Below, in pieces: positions 1 to 10,959 of a stretch of DNA of 64,000 bases. This stretch comes from Aspidapion aeneum (lineage: Eukaryota > Arthropoda > Insecta > Coleoptera > Brentidae), in the NCBI GenBank assembly GCA_963576565.1, contig OY755039.1:75986789-76050788 (forward strand), written 5' to 3'. Under the pieces are notes generated by a model that searched no databases, was not told where the DNA came from, and saw only the letters and a program-made list of their open reading frames with translations. Each line of letters begins with the position of its first letter. Within the stretch, counting starts at the first letter, position 1. The position numbers and the translations under genes were made by a program.

Positions 1-254
1 AGGGCGTTACACTCACACGTGATTTGCTAATGGTATATATTCCTTATTATTTGAGGGATTTTCTGGTTTTAAAACTCCTTATCGTATTTCCCGATGAAAA
101 TACTGTTTTTATATTATAGTGTTTGCTATTCGTATTATGTTTTCTGAAATCCTTTGAACATATGGAATGCTAATGACATTCTGAAATCCTTTGAACATAT
201 GGAATGCTAATAACACCCAATGGATTATTATTTTGGGAATTTGCTACAAAAATG
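1..254 (-). pseudogene. Penelope-like retroelement relic, copy A
   Basis: This is the left member of a pair with the relic at 61.75-61.96 kb. Read on the minus strand, the shared stretch encodes the linker between the RT and the GIY-YIG endonuclease of Penelope-like elements, seen most clearly in the other copy (motifs SVIPIPYV and FSSGNTIRSF). It is interrupted by stops and indels. Inside it a 37-bp unit is duplicated in tandem (142-178 and 179-215). The relic is cut by the window edge, and it abuts the piggyBac-like terminus that follows. No product can be expected. Confidence 0.6.
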
Positions 255-257
255 TTA

Positions 258-476
258 CGCGGCTGGTACACCCGGGTATCACATGCCCGACGCAAGTTTA
301 CCTCCTAGCACCAGAGGTAGATTGATACTAAACCCGCTTTTTTTTAGTGGTCCGCGATTAGAACAAGTGTTGCTTTAGAGTAAATGGAGGGGTAAGCTTG
401 AAGCGCTGTGAATTCGTAAGTTCTGTTGGTTTTTCCCAATCCCGGGTATGTTATACCCAGGTATACCAACGCCGGG
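258..476. mobile_element. piggyBac-like terminal segment or MITE, copy A
   Basis: The right end reads ACCAACGCCGGG followed by TTAA (477-480). The left end has the inverted counterpart CTGGTACACCCGGGTATC, preceded by TTAC, which is probably a decayed TTAA. The TTAA target and C-rich termini fit the piggyBac superfamily. The same block occurs at 61963-62179. Homology between the two genomic copies stops exactly at the right TTAA, so this edge is a true transposon terminus. Confidence 0.6.
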
Positions 477-480
477 TTAA

Positions 481-871
481 ACTGAAAATTTAAACATAAA
501 GATAACATATCTAGCCAATAATTATCGAAATTAAATAAGCCTATAAAATTAGGTATCCCATATTGCCCCCTTTCTCCTACCTATATTTTTTCCTAAATTT
601 TATAAAAATGAATATTTTCTATAAAATAAATTGCTACAGATACGGCAAACTGAAACAATTTTTTCCGCCAGTTTTGACCCTTCGAAAATTGAGTCGGATC
701 TGCATATGAAGTGGAATAATTCGTTTTTGATAAGGGTGAAAAAAAGGGAAGATATTCCTAGCTTTTTTAGATAATATGTTTCCCAAACTCAATAAGAAAA
801 TGTGTCTGAATCTTTTCGATTTTTAGTGCATAAAGTGTACGAAAACTTTTTATGTATATCATTTACTATTC
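481..871. other. AT-rich spacer, nothing recognised
   Basis: I see no ORF, terminal repeat or known motif here. Confidence 0.5.
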
Positions 872-1032
872 GGGCCTATCCTTAAACTACGTAACGCTCA
901 ATGGGTGGAGGGGGGTTTGGCCTCTTGCGGTACACTCAATAATAACATAAATTTTTCTTAAAAATGCTTTACAAGGGGGGGTGGGGGTCAAAAATCCTGA
1001 ATTTTTGCGTTACGTTATTTAAGAACGCCCCC
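872..1032. mobile_element. Harbinger-type MITE, copy M1
   Basis: It starts GGGCCTATCCTTAAACTACG and ends with the partly inverted ACGTTATTTAAGAACGCCCC. It has a G-rich core (GGGGGTTTGG) and the phrase TCAAAAATCCTGAATTTTTG. Three further copies lie at 3084, 27194 and 62841 (the last reversed). TTA duplications at two of those copies suggest PIF/Harbinger mobilisation. Confidence 0.6.
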
Positions 1033-1233
1033 TAATTATAATAATATACCAGTATGATACCAATATCGAGAAAGCAAAAAAATATATCCACACCTTGTTG
1101 CACAAAATGAAAAAAAGTGTAATATCATGTTGCCTTTAAACTAATATACCATGACCTAACACAGAACGATGTGAAAGTAAACAACGTGTGTAGTTGATGT
1201 TGTATAGAAGTGGCACCGCGTCATAGCCATGGT

Positions 1234-1423
1234 CAGTGGCGTATATAAGGGGGGGGCCTGGGGGGCCCGGCCCCCCCCCCGAAGCTAAGATTTTTTTAGA
1301 TATTTTCCACATATTTCCTGAATACAAACATAAAATAGCATAAAATACGGCCTCATGGGGTCTCAGGCCCCCCCCCAAACTGCCTTGGGCCCACCCCGAA
1401 ACTTTTTTCTATATACGCCAGTG
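1234..1423. mobile_element. hAT-type MITE with 8-bp TSD
   Basis: The left end is CAGTGGCGTATATAA and the right end is TATATACGCCAGTG, one base off a perfect inverted repeat. It is flanked on both sides by GCCATGGT (1226-1233 and 1424-1431). The 8-bp TSD and CAGTGGCG ends are typical of hAT. The interior is very rich in G and C runs and has no coding capacity; the 80-codon reading frame across it is not a gene. Confidence 0.8.
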
Positions 1424-1431
1424 GCCATGGT

Positions 1432-2416
1432 AAACCAAATTTGGCGGCAAAATCTAAGTAAAGAAGTCTTAAAAAATTAGTGTTTCACTTTGTACATGCA
1501 GTGTGCCGCTCGGGGTTTAATGTTCGCAGGATAAAACACAAGACCTTCAAATAGGTACTTACCTAATAAATAAAGATCCTAAACATAAAAGAGTATCCAA
1601 AATTATATTAAAATGTGCGCAAATATTGATTTACTGGCAAAAACAGTAATTTGTTTTGAAAAATGCTTCGTCATAATTTGTTTGACATAAACAGTCAAAA
1701 CAACAACGAATAGAAAACGTCAAAGCCCGGCTTATTCAATAGTATGTTCGTAACTACCAGATAAGAGTATATATGTTCCTTTCTAATGAAATCGTTTAGA
1801 AGAAGACATCAATAAAATGCAAGTAAAATAGTAAGCTAATGACTAATTAGTGCAGTGCCTCATTTTGGGAATCAATATCAATAAAAAAATTAAAGGAAGT
1901 GCGTGCTACTGTATGTACCCCTCTACTCCCTTCCCGCCCATCAAGGTTTTGATGAAGCGGTGTCACTTTAATACAAGATCAAGTATACTATAAACTACTT
2001 TACCTGTTTACATATATTTTTTCATTTTTTAAAGTACAATTTAACCCGCCAGCCTGTAGGCATAAAATACTAGCTAATCATTTGACGCATCAAATCTTTT
2101 TTCTTAAATGTGTGCAGTTTTCGCAAAAAATCGGTGACCAAATATTACCAGCCCAAACACAGTGTTAAAGTACAGTGTAAGATACCTACACAGTTAATGT
2201 TGATATTAGGGACTTATTAGAATAAAACCTGACTTTATTTTAGAGTCGGCTTTATTCTGACAGATTTGCAAAGAAAACTGAGAGCTGACCTCTAAAAATT
2301 GACATACCAAAGTCAAGTTTACAAATAAAGTCGCTAGCTTTCATTTAATAAAAACAGACACTAATAAATCCGGTTCTTAAATACACAAAGGCCGAATTTT
2401 GAAAGACAGCAGACAG
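1432..2416. other. Spacer without recognised features
   Basis: AT-rich sequence with no coding region or clear repeat that I can support. Confidence 0.5.
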
Positions 2417-2424
2417 ATTTACAT

Positions 2425-3444
2425 CAGTGGCGGTTATTCAATAAGGGCTGCGAGGCTGCAGCACCGGCTAATTTTGAGTACAGTAATATATTTTTTTAGT
2501 ACAGAATTTTTTTGTTCTTTTTTTTCTCACTAATTAAGCAGGCACATGCCTACAACATTTGTATAATTGGTACGAGGGGCAAGCCTGTTGGCATTCGGGC
2601 TCTTGGGTCTGGTGGGCTCGTCGCTCTGCTTGCGATGTGCGCTGTGTAGATGCGCGGTAGATTTTGCCGGGTCGGTTAACCAAACTCCCCCGAATAACGG
2701 ACGGATGAATACAGATTGTTCCACATATTAAAAAGGATAGAACTATTCAACTGACGTCTCAGCTATGCAAAATTTTAGAAAATCGGGGTAGTGCCCCGTT
2801 TATATTTTAAGAACAGTGAACTGCAAATTTGTATCTAGTTGTTGACATAATTTACGTCATTACGGTACTTTTATGAATGAATATTATATTTTAGTGTTTG
2901 CCAAAGCAAAAGCATTTGTAATAATTAGTTTTATAAGTGCGGTTTGTGGTACGTACAAAAAACTTTAATAAAACATGAAAACTACCGAGGATATAACCAT
3001 TACTCTCCGGGATTTTAAAAGTTTACCTTTTTTTTTAACGAAAAGTTAACCTTTTTTTAACGAAAAGTTAAAAATCAAATAAAGGGCCTATCCTTAAATT
3101 ACGTAACGCTCAAGGGGGAGGGGGGGTTTGGCTTTGCGTTACAATCAACGGTTTTTTAATGTGTTTTTTCCTTGAAACTGCGTTACGAGGGGGTCAAAAA
3201 TCCTGAATTTTTGCGTCACGTAATTCAAGGACTTCAATTCCCTTACCAGAAAAACTATATAAGAAAATTTGTTAGTGCAGTGGTAAAAACAAATTATTTG
3301 GTTTTCCTTGTTTGACATTTGGTGGTGACTTAAAGTGGACTATTTCCGATGCTGACTATTTGAACCATTTACCGGATTTTTTAAAAATTGTCTTGTTCCC
3401 CGCTTTGCAGAACCGCCACTTTTAAACCTCACGCGTCGCCACTG
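2425..3444. mobile_element. Non-autonomous hAT element, copy 1
   Basis: It begins CAGTGGCGGTTATTCA and ends GCGTCGCCACTG. A perfect 8-bp duplication ATTTACAT flanks it (2417-2424 and 3445-3452). A second full copy of the family lies at 26536-27639. There is no transposase ORF; a minus-strand 64-codon frame inside is not conserved as a gene. A Harbinger-type MITE (3084-3232) is embedded near the right side, and the same MITE sits at the matching place in copy 2. The ancestor therefore carried it before amplification. Confidence 0.85.
3084..3232. mobile_element. Harbinger-type MITE M2 nested in hAT copy 1
   Basis: It starts GGGCCTATCCTTAAATTACG and ends near ACGTAATTCAAGGAC, with the same core as M1. 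The expected TTA duplication is decayed here. Confidence 0.6.
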
Positions 3445-3460
3445 ATTTACATATAAAAAG

Positions 3461-3656
3461 CAGCCGGGTAGCTATGCTAGATCTTAAACGTGATTGTTCC
3501 CATCACATGCTTTAGCCAATGGCAAGCTTTAAATTAGCTCCGAGACATCACGTGCGATGCGAAAAGACCTCCATTGCGCAAGCTTTTCCTACGATCATAC
3601 AGAACGTTCAGTCGGTACGAGGCACACGTTCATGACCCAGAATAGCTACCCTGCTG
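3461..3656. mobile_element. Short TIR element (MITE)
   Basis: A 15-bp inverted repeat pairs CAGCCGGGTAGCTAT (3461-3475) with ATAGCTACCCTGCTG (3642-3656), one mismatch. It starts only 8 bp after the TSD of the neighbouring hAT element. I found no clear TSD, so the superfamily is open; the CAG..CTG ends would be compatible with hAT. Confidence 0.5.
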
Positions 3657-4189
3657 ATAATCTGTCACAATAGTGCCGATTTTAAATTAAGGTCAGTTTT
3701 TATTCCAATAACTATCTAGTATTAACACAAAAGGGTCCTTAACCTTATATTTGATAAGTGCCATTCAATGAAACGTCAAGGACGTGATTAATCTGATCAA
3801 ACGATAAAATCCCTAAACACTTCAAAACGCAGTCAATTCAATCCTTATTATTACCTTTTTTCTACCCTAAACACATAAATAGAATATACAAAAAAATACC
3901 GAAAACACCCCGTTTTTATATTTTGTGTAAACAGGGACGCCTTGGGAATTATGTCGTTATACCTAAATATCCTTTTTTCGCCAAAAAAAAACACAATTCT
4001 ATAGCTGCCAAGTCAGAGTCTATTTTAAATTTAACCAGTCTGATCATTCACCACAACACACCTATTTTTTTTGAAGGGTATCAAGGGAAAATCTTGTATA
4101 AGACATCCGGCCTACTTTCCTGTCAGAGTCATTTCTACACTACCAGGAGAGGCCGGGTTACTGGCTTATTGTGCACCCTCTTAATTCCT
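3657..4189. other. Spacer without recognised features
   Basis: A 96-codon plus-strand frame at 3923-4213 runs into the end of the LINE relic that follows. Its composition gives no reason to call it a gene. Confidence 0.45.
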
Positions 4190-4194
4190 AAGTT

Positions 4195-5006
4195 AACTGC
4201 TTCATTACTTTAGTCAGTTGATACAGTTCTACTGTTTCCACTTCCTGACTGCATAGTCTGCAGCTCAAATCTCCAAGATACAGGCCCATCCAGTTTAAGT
4301 GAACATCATCCGCCATGATACCAATCATGATTCCTATCATTGTTCTCACTTGCATCCTACTCCAACTGAGCAGGTCTTTTGTGAGTTTAGCATCTAGGCC
4401 TTTGATAAAGGCTTTGCTGTGTCTTAGTCCTCGTCTTTCTAATCAGTGGGTTTCCTGTTTTTCCCTACCCAGAATTTGACCTGGGACCTTATGGTACTCT
4501 TTAGCTCTGGTCCAATATTTTTGTCTGACGATCCTTGTCTTGCTAGTTCATCAGTTTTTTATTGCCTTTAACACCTCTGTGTTCTGGCACCCAAAATAGT
4601 TTTATTCCATTATGTTCCGCCAGTTTCACTAGTTCATAAAGGCATTCCCATACTAGCTTTGAGGTAACCCTTGGGGAATGAGAACCCCCTGGCAATCTGA
4701 GTATATAGATATGGTTTGACCGACATGTCTCATTCCATTGTTCACTTTTGCGCATTCTAAGATGGCAAAGATTTCCGTTTGAACGACTGATGGGTAATGT
4801 CCCAGAGAGAAGTGGTCTTTTCCCCGAACACACCTGTTGCTCCGTCTGTGTACCAGATCAATCCTTCCTGTGGCAGCCGGTTATTTTGTTCAGATCATGC
4901 TACTCTCTCCTGTATAACCACTTCGAGAGTTGGTACTTTGTGGACATTTGGTCTGACAACATACCTATACTCTGTCGTAGAGGCTCCCTTTCAAGCATAA
5001 TTTAGT
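4195..5006 (-). pseudogene. Broken RNase H and C-terminal region of a non-LTR retrotransposon
   Basis: The pieces align in order with the ribonuclease H domain that follows RT in I/R1/Jockey-type LINEs. Near 4850 the active-site start WYTDGA is present. A second frame gives QTEIFAILECAK, a third gives DCQG, and around 4600-4650 ELVKLAEHNGIKLFWVPEH corresponds to the loop before the last histidine. Near 4210-4330 a degenerate C-terminal piece HLNWMGLYLGDLSCRLC resembles the LINE zinc-like tail. At least four frame changes and stops break it. RNase H would remove template RNA during target-primed reverse transcription; this copy is dead. The 5' side is truncated close to the foldback element at 5031. 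Confidence 0.7.
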
Positions 5007-5021
5007 TTCACATGAGTAACC

Positions 5022-5030
5022 GATTTATAG
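5022..5030. repeat. Left 9-bp TSD of foldback element
   Basis: GATTTATAG, repeated exactly at 5915-5923 on the other side of the element. Confidence 0.8.
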
Positions 5031-5914
5031 ATGAGCATGAAGTTAGCGAAGCACCCATCGCAGATCGAATCGTGAACAGGTGGATAATTTTCCGTTAATT
5101 AGTCGTGAATTAGTTGTGGAAAAATTAATTTTGTCGCTCTTATTTTTGACCGTTTTTGAGGGTGCTTCCCTAACTTGGTAAAAATGGCTTTAGACATGAC
5201 TTATCTTAATCTAATATGGTGGATAATTTGCCGCCAGTTAGTCGTTAATTAGTTGTGGAAAAATTAATTTTGTCGCTCTTATTTTTTACCGTTTTTTGAG
5301 TGCTTCGCTTAATTCATATAAAGTTAGAGAGGCACCCAAAAAACCCTCAAAACTAAATGCGACAAAATTAATTTTTCCACAAATAATTAACGACTAATTA
5401 GCGGCAAATTATCCACCATATTCGATTTCGATACGTCATTTCTAAAGCCATTTTTACAAGGGTGCTTCGCTAACTTCATATGAAGTTAGCGAAGCACCCA
5501 AAAAAACGGTCTAAAATAAGAGCGACAAAATGTATTTTTCCACAACTAATTAACGGCAAAATATCCACCTAGTAGCGATTCGATTTGCGATGGGTGCCAA
5601 AATATGAAGTTAGCGAAGCACCCAAAAAACGGTCAAAAATAAGAGCGACAAAATTAATTTTTCCACAACTAATTCACGACTAATTAGCGGCAAATTATCC
5701 ACCATATTCAGTTTCATAGGTCATGTCTAAAGCCATTTTTGACAAGGGTGCTTCGCTAGCTTCATATCAAGTCAGCGAAGCACCCTAAAAAACGGTCAAA
5801 AATAAGAGCGACAAAATTAATTTTTTCACAACTAATTCACGACTAATTAACGGCAAATTCTCCACCTAGTCACGATTCGATCTGCGATGGGTGCTTTGCA
5901 AATTTCATGCTCAT
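5031..5914. mobile_element. Foldback / Mutator-like MITE with internal inverted units
   Basis: The outer ends are inverted: ATGAGCATGAAGTTAGCGAA at the left, and a diverged inverse ending TTTCATGCTCAT at the right. The match runs on for about 50 bp through a GCAGATCGAATCGTG block. A perfect 9-bp TSD (GATTTATAG) flanks it; 9 bp is usual for Mutator-like elements. The interior has no ORF. It consists of repeated copies, in both orientations, of a roughly 100-bp unit (GAAGCACCC, then AATAAGAGCGACAAAA, then a TTTTTCCACAACTAATT block). Positions 5460-5499 are a perfect 40-bp palindrome where two units meet head to head. Confidence 0.75.
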
Positions 5915-5923
5915 GATTTATAG
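5915..5923. repeat. Right 9-bp TSD of foldback element
   Basis: GATTTATAG, identical to 5022-5030. Confidence 0.8.
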
Positions 5924-8560
5924 TGATAAATAATAAAATAAATAAATAATCTTTTTTTGTCTGTGTTCCTGGACATTTTTTAAGGTTTTTATTATTTTAG
6001 GTTCCTACAGCAATAGTTTATGACATGTGAATTGAGCCAACGCGTAGCTGGCGAGCTAAACATTTTTTGAGCTATGTAAATCTGTGGCTTCTATGTAAAG
6101 GAATTTCAAAATTGTTTTTAGTTATTAAATTGAGATTTTCATCGCGTAGCTAGCAAGTTAAAAGAAAAAGTTCCGAGGTTAACCAAAAACATTTAGCTAA
6201 TTAAATTTCGTTGACGGTAACAGTAAAAATATTTGACGAAACAATCTTTATTAAGTTTTCTTTATTATTATTGGGTCACTCTGACGGTTCGGTTCGGTTA
6301 CATATAGATACAACTGTCAAAGAGATTTGTATACCTTTGGTATAAAACCTCCTAAACCTAAAAATGTAGAAAGGGCATCGGTTTAATGTATTATACACTA
6401 CATAAATGTATAGACGCTTTCACCAATATTATGGCAAAAATTTTCCTAGATCATTTTTAACAGTTTGGCACTAAGAAGAGTTCATTTTAAATAAATGTTT
6501 AAAAAAAACCGTGCGTTTGTTAATAGTTGTTTTGAGATTCGAAAGGCGGGGCTTCGATCTGGTTGGTTATAGTTACTTACTGATGAATTTCTGCCTGAAT
6601 GTCAAAAAATGCGATTGTACAAATGGCGCGCAATCAATGTATGCAGTACTGTCCTGTTAATTCAAAAAGGTCTATGTGACTTTTATAACTTTCCATAAAA
6701 AAGAAGTTTATTACTTGTCTATTGACATTTTATTTTTAATAAAGAATTATCTTTTATTTTTATTAAAATTTTGTTTTGCATTACCTGATAAATGATTTAT
6801 TTTTCTATAGTCAATCGTAGCAATAACTTTTGTGTTGTTGATGTTGGCTTTATGTTTTTTTTTGTATTACTTAGTTAAAAAATAGTTAATTACACTAAAA
6901 TAGTCAATTATACTAAATAAATAAAAAACAACAAAAAAACTTTAGAATTTCTGCAGGTTTTTGCCTGACAATATATTAAACATAAAAAATCTTACAGATA
7001 AATAAAAAAATTAACTCATCCTAACAATTTTTAATTCAAATTCTTTCAATTCTGATTGCTAGAAACTGGTGGGGGTGACGTGTTCGATATAAAAGGATGC
7101 GCAATTGGTGTGTAAGTCCAAATAATAAATATTTTTTTGACAACATGACTTCAAAATTATAGGAATGGCAAATGTCATATTCCTGTCCTCTTTTAATACC
7201 ATATTTTAAGAATAAATCGAAAGACACCACAAATTAGATTTTTTGTATCCAGTTTTTGTTTAAGTTGGAGTTTTATAGTAATTTTTTTTTTCAAGTATTT
7301 ACCCCTGCGTGACATTTGCAAAAAAGTCATTTTTTGGCCCCCCATTTTTAGAGCGTAGATCCGATGCTTTCATATTCTTCCGAATGACATTTTAAAGCAA
7401 AAAGAAGTTATTTATAGACTAAAACCGCTGTCAGGTTTATACTTAATGGCTTGCAAAAAAGTAAATAAAATGTCATAAGGGTTTGGCCTACTACTTTTGG
7501 CATAAAAAAATCAAGATATACATTCATGCGTAATAGTGTGATATAACTATATCCTATCTAAAATTCTGTAAAATAGATAGACCCTTTTGATTTTCCACAG
7601 CAGAGTATTGGTGAATACGCGACAAAAGACAGAAAAGAATGACCAACATTTGCGTCTCTAAATAATTACTTTGCGACATATTCATGTAACCGACTGTACA
7701 CCTAATTTAAAAAAATACCTTCGAGCATTAAACCCTGTAGAAGCAGCATCTTTTCTTATTGATTGAGTCTAATATTTACAAAGGGGCCAGGGGGGAAAAG
7801 AACCCAAATTGCCACGTTTACATAATGTGATAAGATAACTAAAAAGGCATAATTAAATAAACGGTTTTTCCTTTAAAAATTAACATTTTTTTTATTCAAA
7901 ATAAAATGTAAAAGCCTATCTTACTAGTTTCACCAAGATAAATACAATTAAATGTTTTAACTTTTATTAAATTACAATAATTCGAAAAAATTAACAGCGC
8001 GGCAACCTAGTAAACAACGGCGTGATCGATGACGTACTGTCCCTTGTTTTTGATGGCCGTCATTGTATCTTGAAGGTGATCCGTGCTAAAAAGCCTGTTA
8101 TTTTTTATTGTTTTTTTTGCGTTAAAGTCAATATTGTACAAAAGTGCGAGGTGTGTAAAACATCCTATGTCGTAGGAAATAAACGGTACTTTTACAATTA
8201 AGTAAACACTTACTTAAATATTTTAAGCATTGTTATGTAAACAAACAGCCGGTCCTTAAGCTGCCACATTGTTTTAAATGTATTATACCTGCATGATTTT
8301 GTATTATTACACAACACAAAAAAATTAATATACTTGCTACAATAGAATATTGAATCATTTTGAATATAAAAATGTATGCTCTGGTTTAATGCTGTATTAT
8401 GGTTTTGTACTATTTTTAAGATATACAAAGAAATGTTTGTATCATTAAAGGTTTAGGAATGTTTTCAAATTGACTTGACAACAATGTCTGTAGATTATTT
8501 ACTCAAACAAACCTGCTTATGGTTTGAGGTTATGCTGCTTCTAGTAGTTTAATGTTCTAA
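5924..8560. other. 2.6-kb AT-rich spacer, nothing recognised
   Basis: Only short chance frames (for example 7036-7230 and 8210-8428, both minus). I see no conserved protein motif, terminal repeat or RNA gene. Confidence 0.5.
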
Positions 8561-8756
8561 AGCGGCCCTCACACGATCAGTATTACTGACAGTATTTCGG
8601 AATACTGACAATATTACTGACAGTGTGAGGGCAAAAACTGATAAACCATCAGTATACTTATGATACTTTCGGAACCCTGAAAGTATTAAATACTGATGAA
8701 TATACTGATCGTCTGAGTAGGAGCATCAGTAATTTATCAGTATTTAAAGCGCAGCC

Positions 8757-8960
8757 ATGGAACCAACGTCGCCCGTGCTGTCCCCAGTAAATTCACCCCG
8801 ATCAGATGTCGAGAGTGAATAAGAGGAATCAAAAAAATCTATTTTAAAACAATTTATCGATGCCTGAGTTGTGGAACATTACATTAAATGATTACTCAGA
8901 TCGGGACAAAAAGAAAACGGGATCTCCAATCAGATCTTCAAATGGGAGATGGCTAAAAAA
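8757..8960 (+). pseudogene. MADF-like DNA-binding protein, 5' fragment (Harbinger second ORF)
   Basis: From an ATG at 8757 the frame reads a Ser/Pro/acidic leader (MEPTSPVLSPVNSPRSDV), reaches a stop, and continues as SILKQFID. After a frame change it gives PELWNITLNDYSDRDKKKT, which matches the first half of MADF domains (start of the helix-turn-helix and the LWN..DY.DR pattern). In PIF/Harbinger elements a Myb/MADF-like accessory protein helps bring the transposase to the termini. Here it has at least one stop, one frameshift and no second half. Confidence 0.55.
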
Positions 8961-9065
8961 CGCAGTGTTACCGCTAGCCTTTCGTTTGCTGATATTGCTT
9001 CCCTCATATTTGTATTTTGTTTGCTGATATATGGCCTTAGCATATTTAGAAGCTTACAGTATGTA

Positions 9066-9257
9066 TCACTGCTCATTCGAAAATAATTTCGGTAATCCTC
9101 TGGGCTCAAAGTAATTTATCAAATTTAAATGGATAAATGTTTCACGTTTAGATATCCATTTTTTACCCCAACGTCTTTTTTCTTTTTGCGTTCCTTTACA
9201 TTTGCATAATACATAATATAATATAATTGCAACACAAGCCTTACGTTTCGTATCCAT
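9066..9257 (-). pseudogene. HARBI1-like transposase, N-terminal fragment
   Basis: A Met at 9257 starts MDTKRKACVAIILYY, followed by KRRWGKKWISKRETF and HLNLINYF. This fits the N-terminal leader of insect Harbinger transposases, which typically run K/R-R-x-W-V..W..KR, and lies before the DDE nuclease domain. The frame stops after 63 codons and the nuclease domain is missing, so no transposase activity is possible. A longer upstream extension of the same frame lies in the terminal repeat and is not likely used. Confidence 0.55.
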
Positions 9258-9411
9258 TTTTAATAAAAATAAATTCAAAGTAAGAAAGGCAGCTCTGAAC
9301 AATATGAAAGAAAAGACCAAACTGAATACTGACATAAATACTGATTGTGTGAGGTGAAGTGAAAAATACTGATGAAATACTGTCAGTAATACTGATCGTG
9401 TGAGGGCCGCT

Positions 9412-10959
9412 TAAGAAAAATACTAATACGAGTAGTCAAAAAGTTGTCAAAATTTGATTGCATTTCAATGTTAATTGTTTTTAAACTAGGTGTAAACTCT
9501 ATACCATAATTTTTAAGATAACTTTTTGACAGTTATCAGCTGTTTACCATAACAAATAGCATAGGCCAACGAAAAAAAGTTGTCAAAAGTTGTCTCAAAA
9601 ATAATGGGATGACCTGTACATTTAACAAAAACCCAGTATTTATCAAGACCTATAAATAATCTGGCTATCTAACGCCCTTTGTAAGGTAGTCCCACAGTGG
9701 GAAATCCTAAAATTTTAAATGGTACTATAAAAGTTGTGCCTACACAGGTTTAAATAAAGGAAGCTCACTGGTATTATATTTTTTGCACTATGACCAAAGA
9801 TTTAGGGTGAAAATTTGCAGTTTTGGGGTAAAAATTTCATAATAAGGGTCTCAATTACACGCATCAAGTAGCTATTATGAGATTAGGTGATGTTTTCGGT
9901 AAACAGGTGGTACTCAGAATAGATTTTAGGGATTGTGTGAATTGCGTGAAAGATTACTACTATTTGGCTTTCAGAATTTGCCCCTTTTTTATTTTATTTT
10001 GCTTCCTTTTTTTAACAGATTTTGCTTGCCCCGAGGGCTACTAATAGTCTGATTCGTGGATAGCCAAATCTCTTAATGGTTTCTAATAGATCTCAGAACT
10101 CCGTGGGTACAAAGCTATTCAAGAACACACGGAAAAATTGCAAGAGAATTTTTTTATAGCCTAATATATAGCGGTAGATACTTTTTTATTAAGGCAGTTC
10201 CTTGCGTTTTATTTTATTTATTTATCTCTTTCGATCGATAGGTTAAAATATTTCTAATTTTTCTTCAATTCTACCAGTTTTTAATATAAATTTCACTGGT
10301 GCTTAATTTAAAAAATTAACCAGTGTAGCTTATTTTGGAAAAAAAATCAACATCTGTTTAGGTCTCCACTTAAGTAATAATAAATTAGCTCCTATTTCAT
10401 TTAAATAAGGCAAAAGTCTTAAGTTAGGGACGTCATGCAATTTCCGACTTTAGAGTTTACCTAACTTAGAAGATGCAAAGCTTAGCTTTTTTAATTAATT
10501 GTTTCACTCATCACAGGCGTCGCCGTCGCAAGGGGGCTTGGGGAAAAGCGCTCTCCAAATTTAGCGGGTACTTGGGAAATTTGGCTACAGCCCAAACCTG
10601 AAGGTCATTCCTATGACATGGGAAGTAAAGCTGTTGGATAGATGACTTGAAATGATTAATTCTGTATCGGGTGATCATCCTGCGGGTTCTTGCGTATCGC
10701 TTTTACGTAACTTTCACTATATTACTCCAATGTATTAACCTATATGTAATAATTTTTGAGATAACAGTTATCAGCTTGATTTTATAACAATAACATGCAC
10801 CAATGAAATATAATAATTGTCTTAATAAACCGTGGGTAGAGTAACGCAACGACAAGCATTATGAATATTTGTATTGTTATACTGAGGGAAAATTGTGAAT
10901 TTTAAGATGAGCATACCTATTTATGCGTAACTAAAGATATGGTATTATTACGTAAATAT
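9412..10959. other. Spacer with a diverged internal repeat pair
   Basis: No gene. Segments 9503-9582 and 10747-10820 share a diverged phrase (ATAATTTTT.AGATAAC, AGTTATCAGCT, then CCAA.GAAA), probably remnants of one old repeat. A slightly GC-richer stretch at 10510-10720 has no recognisable motif. Confidence 0.4.

Larger units (their letters stand above)
8561..9411. mobile_element. Internally deleted PIF/Harbinger transposon
   Basis: The termini are long inverted repeats: left AGCGGCCCTCACACGATCAG, right CTGATCGTGTGAGGGCCGCT, with matching extending to about 38 bp. TAA flanks both sides (8558-8560 and 9412 onward), as expected for PIF/Harbinger. Inside, near each end, is the 5' part of a gene pointing inward: a MADF-like frame on plus and a transposase-like N-terminus on minus. 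That is the usual two-gene layout of autonomous Harbingers, so this is a deletion derivative about 851 bp long. The catalytic DDE region is absent. Confidence 0.75.

Noticed and set aside
5031..5914. CRISPR-like array (regular 100-bp units)
   Set aside because: Units alternate in orientation, spacing is irregular, a target duplication flanks it, and the genome is eukaryotic.
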